DNA from: Bacteroidales bacterium UBA1077
GTDB taxonomy: Bacteria; Bacteroidota; Bacteroidia; Bacteroidales; UBA932
Length of the DNA stretch: 14,778 nucleotides
Assembly: GCA_002314195.1 (NCBI GenBank)
Contig: DCCQ01000066.1
Span: 1 to 14,778, forward strand
Reading direction: 5' to 3'
The translations under genes and the position numbers were made by a program. The notes below the pieces were generated by a model. The model made no database searches. It saw only the letters and a list, made by a program, of their open reading frames with translations, and was not told the origin of the DNA. Below, in pieces: positions 7,498 to 13,521 of the stretch (position 1 is the stretch's first letter; each line of letters starts with the position of its first letter).

Positions 7498-8532
7498 TTA
7501 AAATCTAAGACCGACTTTGATCCCTATCGCATTGTCCCCGAAAGCTCCCATGCCGAAACTCATCGGAGGAACGGAACGGGCAGGGGACGCCATCGCATAT
7601 TCATTATATGGCGGAATATATTCATTGTAGGGCGATATGACGGTCGGCGTGACCTTCAAGGTGAGGTCATCGTTCATTTCAAAGTCCTGCATATAGGCGA
7701 ACACGTTGGCATCAATAATCTGAAGCAGATAGCTGCCGACTATGGCGACCACCGAATAGTCCCTGTACCTGCGGTAGACATTACGGAAATATAGCGCCCT
7801 TTCCGCAGGAATGCTCCCTTGGTAGCTTCCGTCCGTCGCCGTCGCCTCGTTGTGGATTCGCTTGTACCTTTTGTAGTTCTTGCTGAAGGTCGCATAGTAG
7901 TGGTAGGATCCTACCAGCATTCCCCAATAGATCGGAATCTTCCAATATTCCCCATTGTACGCCTGACCCAGTCCAGGCAGAAGAATTGAATATATCGTAG
8001 CCTTTCCCGGCTGGTTCTTCACGTCTTTTTTATAGTTGACGACTCCGTCCATCAGTGTCGCCCAATAGATAAGCCCTGCACTGGCGAACATGTAGGTGGC
8101 CATGTCCCTGGATCTGGTGTCAAGGTCAAACTCCATGTTCGGGTCAAGCGCCATCGCTATGTCGTAGCCTTTCTTGGAGTGTCTGTACTTGCTGTTGTAG
8201 TGGATTCCAAGCCCCAAAGTCGTGCCTATGCCTCCGTAGACGAGGGGAAGTTTCCAATACTGTTTGTTGTAGATCTGCTCAGCGCCGATGAACACGGTGG
8301 AGCCGGCGAACATCGTCCCGATCCTCAATGTCGTGTCCTTGTGGCTTACACCTCTGAAAAACTCCCGGAACGACCACATCTTGTCCACGGAATCTCTTGC
8401 GGTTCCGGTTGTGTCGCTCGGGTCGTTGTAGGTCTGGCTGAACGCCTCTTCCCTGAACTGCGCTTTCGCACCCGTGGAAAAGGCCGCCAGGCAGACAAGC
8501 GCCAGACATATCCTGAGAATCAGATTCTTCAT
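7498..8532 (-). CDS. DUF5683-family envelope protein, internally duplicated
   Basis: 344 residues; function unknown. Signal peptide 1-24 ('AKA|QF'). The canonical DUF5683 stretch is 175-228: 'ATIYSILLPGLGQAYNGEYW' followed by 'KIPIYWG' and 'KNYKRYKRIHN'. A second, degenerate copy lies at about 72-124: 'EQIYNKQYWKLPLVYGG' and 'YNSKYRHSKKGYD', lacking the 'LLPGLGQ' start. Each copy has hydrophobic stretches (about 95-110, 145-163, 197-214, 260-275), consistent with membrane hairpins. The C-terminus ends 'IGIKVGLRF', like an outer-membrane strand. It is third in the parA-parB-DUF5683-mltD run, 8 bases after parB. That neighbourhood is recurrent in Bacteroidota and suggests a link between segregation and the envelope; the link is inferred. 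Confidence 0.8.
   Translation of the reverse strand: MKNLILRICLALVCLAAFSTGAKAQFREEAFSQTYNDPSDTTGTARDSVDKMWSFREFFRGVSHKDTTLRIGTMFAGSTVFIGAEQIYNKQYWKLPLVYGGIGTTLGLGIHYNSKYRHSKKGYDIAMALDPNMEFDLDTRSRDMATYMFASAGLIYWATLMDGVVNYKKDVKNQPGKATIYSILLPGLGQAYNGEYWKIPIYWGMLVGSYHYYATFSKNYKRYKRIHNEATATDGSYQGSIPAERALYFRNVYRRYRDYSVVAIVGSYLLQIIDANVFAYMQDFEMNDDLTLKVTPTVISPYNEYIPPYNEYAMASPARSVPPMSFGMGAFGDNAIGIKVGLRF
7590..7633 (-). repeat. Short tandem repeat in the DUF5683 gene
   Basis: Two imperfect copies of about 21 bases encode 'PYNEYI' and 'PYNEYA' in tandem (residues about 301-313). The shared core is tattcatt followed by a tatggcgg or gtagggcg variant. The repeat preserves frame and sits in a Pro/Tyr-rich linker. 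Confidence 0.55.
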
Positions 8533-8540
8533 TGTTCTTC

Positions 8541-9479
8541 TTAGATGTTCGAGTCCTCAAGGGCTTTGAGGAACCGGCTCACTTCCTCGTCGGAGTTGAA
8601 CTTGATTGTCATCGTTCCCTTTCCGGAGGCCGAGCGTTTCAGGCTGATGCTGTTATCAAAAAACTTGCCGATGTGCTCGAGAACCCTGTAATATTCATCA
8701 GGAAGGTCCTGCTGCTTAGGGGTTGGTTTGGCATTTTCGCCTTTGCTCAGTTTGTGGACCTTCTCCTCCAGCTGGCGAACCGAAAGGCCGTCCTTTATCA
8801 CGAGGTCGCAGAGAAGTTCCTGAATATGAGGGTCCTCCACTCCGAGAAGCACCTTCGCATGTCCGGTGCTGAGAAGCCCTGTCTTGAGGTCGTGCTGAAC
8901 CTTGGTCGGCAGTTTGAGAAGCCTCAGGTAGTTGGCGACCGAGGCGCGCTTCTTGCCGACACGCTGCGCCATCATCTCCTGTGTGAGGTTGCACTCGTCC
9001 ATAAGCCTCTGATAGCTCATCGCCACCTCGATCGGGTCGAGATCCTGCCTTTGGATGTTCTCCACGATGGCCATCTCAAGCATTCCCTGGTCATCGGCCG
9101 TGCGTATGTAGGCCGGGATGATGTCCATTCCCGCCCTCTTGCAGGCCTTGAACCTGCGCTCGCCGCTGATGATCTGATAGCGCCCGTTCTTGAGTTTTCG
9201 CACCGAGATTGGTTGGATCAGACCGAATGTCCTGATGGAATCCGCCAATTCTTCCAACGCCTCGTTGTCGAATGCCATACGAGGCTGGTATGGGTTCGGC
9301 TCAATCAGATCCACCGGAATCCTCAGCACATCACCATAGTCCTGCTCCGGCTTGGAACCGGCGATCTCCTTATTAATATACCCGACCGGCTTCCTTTCCG
9401 GTCCGATTGTCTGGATGTCTCCCAAAAGGGCGCTGAGCCCTTTGCCCAGTCTGCTTTCCTGCTTATTGTTGCCGCTCAT
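8541..9479 (-). CDS. parB: Chromosome partitioning protein ParB
   Basis: 312-residue centromere-binding ParB that loads at parS and spreads as a CTP-dependent clamp. In order: N-terminal ParA-interacting motif 'RLGKGLSALLG' (10-20); the ParB/Srx domain with 'NPYQPR' (62-67), 'GLIQPI' (86-91), the CTP-binding 'GERRFKA' (106-112) and 'ENIQRQDL' (140-147); the parS-reading helix-turn-helix (about 162-192, 'LTQEMMAQRVGKKRASVANYLRL'-like stretch); and a C-terminal dimerisation domain ending 'TIKFNSDEEVSRFLKAL'. I start at the ATG at 9479: the longer frame needs a TTG at 9497 and adds six residues (MRKKIT) not typical of ParB N-termini. It follows parA by about 33 bases and precedes the DUF5683 gene. 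Confidence 0.95.
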   Translation of the reverse strand: MSGNNKQESRLGKGLSALLGDIQTIGPERKPVGYINKEIAGSKPEQDYGDVLRIPVDLIEPNPYQPRMAFDNEALEELADSIRTFGLIQPISVRKLKNGRYQIISGERRFKACKRAGMDIIPAYIRTADDQGMLEMAIVENIQRQDLDPIEVAMSYQRLMDECNLTQEMMAQRVGKKRASVANYLRLLKLPTKVQHDLKTGLLSTGHAKVLLGVEDPHIQELLCDLVIKDGLSVRQLEEKVHKLSKGENAKPTPKQQDLPDEYYRVLEHIGKFFDNSISLKRSASGKGTMTIKFNSDEEVSRFLKALEDSNI

Positions 9480-9512
9480 TGTAATTTTCTTTCGCAAGTC
9501 CTTTGTCTCTCG

Positions 9513-10283
9513 TTATTTCTCGTTCTTCTCCAACACTTCCTTGGCGAGGTTCATGTAGTTGGTCGTTCCGTTGCTGACCACATCGTACAGGATGATCGGC
9601 TTGCCGTGCGAAGGCGCCTCGCTGAGGCGGATGCTGCGCTGGATCACCGTGTTGAACACCATGTCCTGGAAATGCTCCTTGAGTTCGTTCACGACCTGCG
9701 CGTGAACCTTTGTCCTGCCGTCGAACATCGTCACGACGAACCCTTCGATGGTGAGCGACGGGTTTACTCCGCTCTGCACCAGTCTGATGGTCTGGAGCAG
9801 TTTTCCGAGTCCCTCCAGAGCGAAAAATTCCGGCTGGACAGGAATCATCACGGAATCCGCGGCCGAAAGGGCGTTGATGGTGATGAGACCCAGGGAAGGG
9901 GAGCAGTCGATGATGATGTAGTCGTAGTTGTCACGGATAGGGGCCAGCCTTCTCTTCAGGATCGTCTCCCTGTCCTCCACGTCGATCATCTCGATCTCCG
10001 CTCCGACAAGATTGATGTGTGACGGAATCATCTGAAGGTCAGGGATCTCCGTCTGGATCAAGGCGTCCTGGATGTCAATCGTGCCGATCATCACCTCGTA
10101 GATCGTCCTCTTCTCATCGTTGTCCGGAGAGAAATTCAGCCCTGATGTCGTGTTGGCCTGAGGGTCCGCGTCGATGATGAGAACCTTCTTCTCCAGCACG
10201 GCCAGCGAGGCCGCAAGGTTGATGGCGGTCGTGGTCTTTCCCACTCCGCCTTTCTGATTGGCGATAGCTATGACTTTTCCCAT
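9513..10283 (-). CDS. parA: Chromosome partitioning ATPase ParA/Soj
   Basis: 256-residue Walker-type ATPase of the ParA/Soj family. ATP binding makes it a DNA-bound dimer; ParB stimulates hydrolysis and so moves the origin regions. Seen: deviant Walker A 'KGGVGKTTT' (11-19, with signature Lys11 and Lys16), 'DADPQAN' (38-44), Walker B 'IIIDCSPSLG' (123-132), and a C-terminal 'RLSEAPSHGKPI' tract typical of Soj. There is no N-terminal helix-turn-helix, so it is the chromosomal/type Ib-like short form rather than the plasmid P1-type. It heads the parA-parB-DUF5683-mltD run. The ATG at 10283 is preceded by an ACAGGA tract only 2 bases upstream, which is closer than usual for a ribosome-binding site. 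Confidence 0.95.
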   Translation of the reverse strand: MGKVIAIANQKGGVGKTTTAINLAASLAVLEKKVLIIDADPQANTTSGLNFSPDNDEKRTIYEVMIGTIDIQDALIQTEIPDLQMIPSHINLVGAEIEMIDVEDRETILKRRLAPIRDNYDYIIIDCSPSLGLITINALSAADSVMIPVQPEFFALEGLGKLLQTIRLVQSGVNPSLTIEGFVVTMFDGRTKVHAQVVNELKEHFQDMVFNTVIQRSIRLSEAPSHGKPIILYDVVSNGTTNYMNLAKEVLEKNEK

Positions 10284-10306
10284 ATCCTGTGTGTATATTC
10301 AAATCT

Positions 10307-10314
10307 CAAAGTTA
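10307..10314 (-). promoter_or_regulatory. Candidate -7 box for the par operon
   Basis: On the minus strand this reads TAACTTTG, an exact match to the Bacteroidota consensus TAnnTTTG, 23 bases ahead of the parA ATG. The -33 region has only a weak candidate (ATTCG, ending about 19 bases upstream). It is the only good match ahead of parA. Confidence 0.5.
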
Positions 10315-10500
10315 CGGAAAATCTCTTGAAATGACGAATAAAATCATTCCGCCTTGCCGATTTGCCCATCCAGCGATCCTGAGGCGACATTTCAGTCTCC
10401 TTTCGGAAGAAGCTGCACAGATAGACAGAATCAAAGAAACTGAGCTCGGACTGCAAACTAACGTGTATGACAAATCGAGAGTAAAGAATAGGGATATCCA

Positions 10501-10535
10501 GTACAGAAAAACGAGAATTATTCGTTTTTCTGTAC
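10501..10535. promoter_or_regulatory. Perfect inverted repeat, candidate AbiEi operator
   Basis: Two perfect 14-bp arms (10501-10514 and 10522-10535; arm GTACAGAAAAACGA) are separated by 7 bases. The right arm ends 10 bases before the abiEi -7 box, so the repeat covers the -33 region. The partial copy TACAGAA recurs at 10562-10568, just before the start codon. AbiEi antitoxins that have been studied repress their own promoter by binding inverted repeats through the N-terminal winged helix, so this is the natural operator candidate. A terminator is less likely because no gene on either strand ends here. Confidence 0.6.
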
Positions 10536-10545
10536 GAATTTTGAC

Positions 10546-10553
10546 TATATTTG
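10546..10553 (+). promoter_or_regulatory. -7 box of the abiE promoter
   Basis: TATATTTG fits the Bacteroidota TAnnTTTG consensus exactly and lies 22 bases ahead of the abiEi ATG, leaving a leader of about 15 bases. A weak -33 candidate (TTCG at 10521-10524, about 21 bases upstream) falls inside the inverted repeat, so a protein bound there would block the polymerase. Confidence 0.55.
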
Positions 10554-10575
10554 CAATGGTATACAGAATAGTTAT

Positions 10576-11214
10576 ATGGAGCAACTGCAGAAAATAGGCG
10601 CAGTGCCGTTTGACATCAATGTCCTTCAGTCTGCCTATCCGGACTGCAAACAGATTACGGACAAGGCCAGAAGGCTTGAGGCGGAAGGGCGCATCATCAG
10701 ACTAAAGAAAGGTTTGTATGTGGCAGGCGCGAATGGCGGCGAATTGTCCCGTGAATTGGTGGCAAATCATTTATATGGTCCGTCTTATGTCTCGATGAGC
10801 TGGGCTCTCAGGTGGTATGGGCTGATTCCGGAACGCGTGAATCTCATACAGTCCGTCACGACAAAACATTCCCGCGACTTCAGCAACGCCCTGGGCACTT
10901 TTCATTATCAGAACTGTGCGGCTGACTATTTCCCGATAGGGATAACGATCAAGGGGGAGCCTGACTGTCGTTATCTCATAGCGTCTCCGGAAAAAGCCCT
11001 GTGTGACTATATCTGTTTCAATAAAGTGACACTGTGCTTTATGAAAGACGTTCGGATTTTTCTTGAGGACGATATCCGGTTCGACTCCGAAGCGATTCGG
11101 GATCTTGACCTGCAAATTATTGAGCAATGCTCGGCGCTGGGACGTAAATCCGGTTCATTATCTGCACTTCTGAACTATCTAAAACTCAACAAAAATAGGA
11201 ATATATATGAGTGA
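10576..11214 (+). CDS. abiEi: AbiEi-family antitoxin/transcriptional repressor
   Basis: 212-residue cytoplasmic antitoxin of the AbiE toxin-antitoxin class. The N-terminal winged helix (about 12-50) has the family pattern 'ITDKARRLEAEGRIIRLKKGLYV' split as helix-turn-helix plus wing. The C-terminal domain (about 55-205) carries 'LYGPSYVSMSWALRWYGLIPE' and the hallmark 'ASPEKALCDYI' (136-146). Known members neutralise the nucleotidyltransferase AbiEii and autorepress. The gene is full length with no break. Its last 8 bases overlap the start of the toxin gene (ATGAGTGA), so the two are translationally coupled. No strong ribosome-binding site precedes the ATG, as expected with a very short leader. 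With its toxin gene cut, it is now an orphan repressor. Confidence 0.85.
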   Translation: MEQLQKIGAVPFDINVLQSAYPDCKQITDKARRLEAEGRIIRLKKGLYVAGANGGELSRELVANHLYGPSYVSMSWALRWYGLIPERVNLIQSVTTKHSRDFSNALGTFHYQNCAADYFPIGITIKGEPDCRYLIASPEKALCDYICFNKVTLCFMKDVRIFLEDDIRFDSEAIRDLDLQIIEQCSALGRKSGSLSALLNYLKLNKNRNIYE

Positions 11215-11407
11215 GATTTTCGATTTCATGCTTTCCGCATATCCGATGCGCACATCTGATGACAAGCGAAACGCAGTCTATGAAGTGATGCAGCAGGTAA
11301 TCCTAGCAGGTCTGTATCGCGGTGGCTTTTTTAAGGAGGCTGCATTTTATGGTGGTACTTGCCTGAGAATATTCCACGGGCTGAAAAGATTTTCTTATCA
11401 AAAGTAA
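11207..11407 (+). pseudogene. abiEii: AbiEii toxin gene, truncated by RIT insertion
   Basis: The first 63 or so residues match the N-terminus of AbiEii/AbiGii nucleotidyltransferase toxins, ending in the family signature 'FYGGTCLRIFHGLKRFS'. In intact toxins this runs straight into 'EDLDF', which holds the two metal-binding Asp of the polymerase-beta-like active site. Here 'RFS' is followed by 'YQK' and a TAA (11405-11407), and the DNA turns into AT-rich sequence leading to the terminal palindrome of the recombinase element. A normal toxin has about 250-300 residues, so at least three quarters is missing, including all catalytic Asp. The rest should resume past the right end of the element, outside this window. 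The product is surely inactive. Confidence 0.8.
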
Positions 11408-11411
11408 AAGA

Positions 11412-11488
11412 TTATCCAAAGTCGCCTCCAAAAGCACCCTGATTATCAGCTGTTTGACATTTCCGCTTTTTAAAACGGCTTTGGATAA
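11412..11488. repeat. Palindromic left end of the RIT element
   Basis: TTATCCAAAGTCG (11412-11424) and CGGCTTTGGATAA (11476-11488) are inverted copies matching at 12 of 13 positions, 51 bases apart. They lie between the toxin fragment and the ritC stop, 4 bases before it. The motif TATCCAAA recurs at 14768-14775, beyond the start of the first recombinase gene, in the orientation expected for the inner arm of an opposite end. RIT elements are known to be bounded by inverted repeats with internal palindromes, so this is read as the recombinase binding region. It may also stop ritABC transcription. The exact junction with abiEii is between about 11391 and 11412. Confidence 0.7.
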
Positions 11489-11492
11489 AATA

Positions 11493-12521
11493 TCACTGCT
11501 TTCCTAGGTTCTTCAACCACGTTCTTAGGTCGGAGTCCTTCTCCCAAGACGTTTTGTTTCCCAAGTCAGGAAGCACATTTGTATATGCCGATTCCAATGC
11601 GAGCCGTTTCTGCTTTGAGTCGGCCCGGGCATAGATTTCTGTTGTTTGTATTGACACGTGTCCCAAGATGTCGCGGATATAGACCAGATTGACACCAGCT
11701 TGCAACAGGTGCATGGCCTTGCTATGCCGTAGGCTATGCGGGCTGATTCGTTCCGGAAAGAGTTCCGGACTTGCGGTTTTTGCCTTTGCAGCGTATTGAG
11801 ACAGGATATATGCGGCCCCTGCTGTTGTGAGTTTGCCGCCCCTGTTGTTCTGGAACAAAGGCTGGCTATTGGCAGACAAGGCATCCAGGCGATTCTCGAC
11901 CATGTATGATTTCAAGAGTCCAACAAGTTGTCCCTGAAGGGGAACGAGCCGTTTTTTCTGTCCTTTACCAAAAAGGGTGACATAACATGGGTTATCCAGA
12001 TGCAGATCCCCGGGAGTCAAGTCCACCAATTCCTGTACTCTTGCACCGCTGCCATACAGCAGTGCAATCATCGCTAAGTCCCGCTGGCCGGAACGTGTGT
12101 CCTGCGGGATTTGTTTAAGAAGGACTTTGATGCCCTCCGTTGAAAGAAAGTTCACACTGCGCTTGACCGTCTTTTTGATTTTGATGGAGAGGATGCTCTG
12201 CCACTGCTCCAAGTGCGCTACATCCTCGTACTGCATATACTTGGCGAATGCATGGATGGCGGCTAGACGTTGGTTACGGGTTGAGTCTTTACTCCCTTTC
12301 TGTTCCTGTAGCCAATCCAAGAACGAGATGACACTCTTTCGTGTCAAGTGATTCAGCGTCAGTCGTTCAGCAGCCACGTGCTGCATAGACCTCATATAGT
12401 CCAGAAACGCAGTGAACGTTTCACTGTACGAACGTATTGTATTGTGGCTTACACCACGCACTGATGACAGGTATTCCGTAAAGAAGCCTGATAGGTACTT
12501 GGAAAAGTCATTCGTTTTCAT
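11493..12521 (-). CDS. ritC: RIT tyrosine recombinase C
   Basis: 342-residue DNA strand-exchange recombinase. Residues 1-110 form a SAM-like core-binding domain ('VSHNTIRSYSETFTAFLDYM', 24-43); the catalytic domain is about 120-310. All active-site residues are present: Arg161 ('GSGARVQEL'), Lys186 ('FGKGQKKR'), His262 and Arg265 ('PHSLRHS'), His288 ('LGHVS') and the nucleophile Tyr297 ('TTEIYAR'). A C-terminal tail of about 30 residues may swap with a partner subunit. It is the most Xer/phage-integrase-like of the three. Its ATG at 12521 lies inside the end of ritB (14-base overlap), so it depends on upstream translation. Its stop is 4 bases from the terminal palindrome. Confidence 0.9.
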   Translation of the reverse strand: MKTNDFSKYLSGFFTEYLSSVRGVSHNTIRSYSETFTAFLDYMRSMQHVAAERLTLNHLTRKSVISFLDWLQEQKGSKDSTRNQRLAAIHAFAKYMQYEDVAHLEQWQSILSIKIKKTVKRSVNFLSTEGIKVLLKQIPQDTRSGQRDLAMIALLYGSGARVQELVDLTPGDLHLDNPCYVTLFGKGQKKRLVPLQGQLVGLLKSYMVENRLDALSANSQPLFQNNRGGKLTTAGAAYILSQYAAKAKTASPELFPERISPHSLRHSKAMHLLQAGVNLVYIRDILGHVSIQTTEIYARADSKQKRLALESAYTNVLPDLGNKTSWEKDSDLRTWLKNLGKQ

Positions 12522-13521
12522 CGGCTCGTTTCATTAATGCTATGGATGGAAAGACATATGAGGACACAGAGTCCTCCAAATGGATGATGTCGGGATACAT
12601 TTCCTGCGTTAACCGGACGTACCGTTCTGTCCCTATCAAGGTTTTATGACCCATATATGTTGCTAGGATTGGTAGTGCGCAGTATATGTCTACACCGTCC
12701 TTGACTAGTTTCATGAGAGAGTGGACCGCAAAAGTATGCCTGAGATCATGCACCCGCGGCCCCTTGTTGTCACCGATAAAAGGGATGTTGCAAGCCCGGA
12801 GCAACTTTCTGTACCACCCGTAGAATGAACACTTGCTGACGGCGGAGCCATTGGGTGATATAAAGAAAGGAGCGTCCTTGTCAGACGTGTGGCGGATTGG
12901 CAGCTTCCACTTGTAATACACGTATTGCTGCAACACCTCCTTCAAAGAGGGAGTCATTATTACGATGCGCTGCTGCTGATTCTTGGTTTTCCTAAGCAGG
13001 ATGATCCCTTTTTCAAAGTCCACATCACCATTGGCCAATGAAGTGGCTTCCCCGATTCTCAAGCCAGTTCCGTACAAGAGCCGCAGCATCGCAGGAACGC
13101 AGAACATCTTGCTGTCCATGTTGTTATATATCATCGTCAACCTGTCACTTGCTTCGAAGAGTGCTTGTATTTGCCCATGGGTGAAGATATACGGGATGAA
13201 TGAGCTTTGGTTAAAGTGCTTCAGCGGCATAGGCGGCACATAACAGGGATAGCCCAGATGCCCCATGTAGCGTGAGAACTGCGATATGATGGACCACTTG
13301 TCATACAATGTCCGTTCCGATTCATTATACTTCTCACTCCGCCATTTTGCGATTAGCGGCTTCGTGATTATCGGCTCGTTTACGGATTCTTTGGAAAAGA
13401 AGATATCGAGTTCCTTCAAGATATACTCTATTTTCGGAGTCCTATAGCCCATAGCACCCTTCATGTGTATGAAGTCAAGGAAGAATCGGGCGAAGACGCT
13501 CTTATAGGTGTAGTTAATCAT
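12508..13521 (-). CDS. ritB: RIT tyrosine recombinase B
   Basis: 337 residues. The N-terminal binding domain (about 1-105) is unlike that of the other two ('FLDFIHMKGAMGYRTPKIEY' tract at 15-33). The catalytic domain has Arg155 ('GTGLRIGEA'), Lys178 ('RKTKNQ'), His258 and Arg261 ('VHDLRHTFAVHSL'), His292 ('YMGHKT') and Tyr301 ('TERYVRL'), so the enzyme looks active. The 'RVHDLRHTFAVHSL' stretch and long spacing before the second His resemble the TnpB-like branch of transposon recombinases. A strong ribosome-binding site, AAAGGAGG, lies about 8 bases before the ATG, inside the end of ritA (8-base overlap). RitB therefore probably has its own initiation rather than pure coupling. Confidence 0.9.
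   Translation of the reverse strand: MINYTYKSVFARFFLDFIHMKGAMGYRTPKIEYILKELDIFFSKESVNEPIITKPLIAKWRSEKYNESERTLYDKWSIISQFSRYMGHLGYPCYVPPMPLKHFNQSSFIPYIFTHGQIQALFEASDRLTMIYNNMDSKMFCVPAMLRLLYGTGLRIGEATSLANGDVDFEKGIILLRKTKNQQQRIVIMTPSLKEVLQQYVYYKWKLPIRHTSDKDAPFFISPNGSAVSKCSFYGWYRKLLRACNIPFIGDNKGPRVHDLRHTFAVHSLMKLVKDGVDIYCALPILATYMGHKTLIGTERYVRLTQEMYPDIIHLEDSVSSYVFPSIALMKRADENE

Noticed and set aside
9480..9497. TTG start giving ParB six more residues
   Set aside because: An ATG lies six codons later and the shorter form begins like other ParB proteins ahead of the RLGKGL motif.
8532..10022. A 496-codon open frame on the plus strand, antisense to parB and parA
   Set aside because: It lies exactly opposite two certain genes plus their spacer, its product is rich in Leu, Val, His, Arg and Asp as expected from the complement of GC-rich coding DNA, and no domain is recognisable.
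10268..10597. Several 60-100 codon frames in the parA-abiEi spacer
   Set aside because: They overlap the promoters and the inverted repeat, lack ribosome-binding sites, and code for no recognisable protein.
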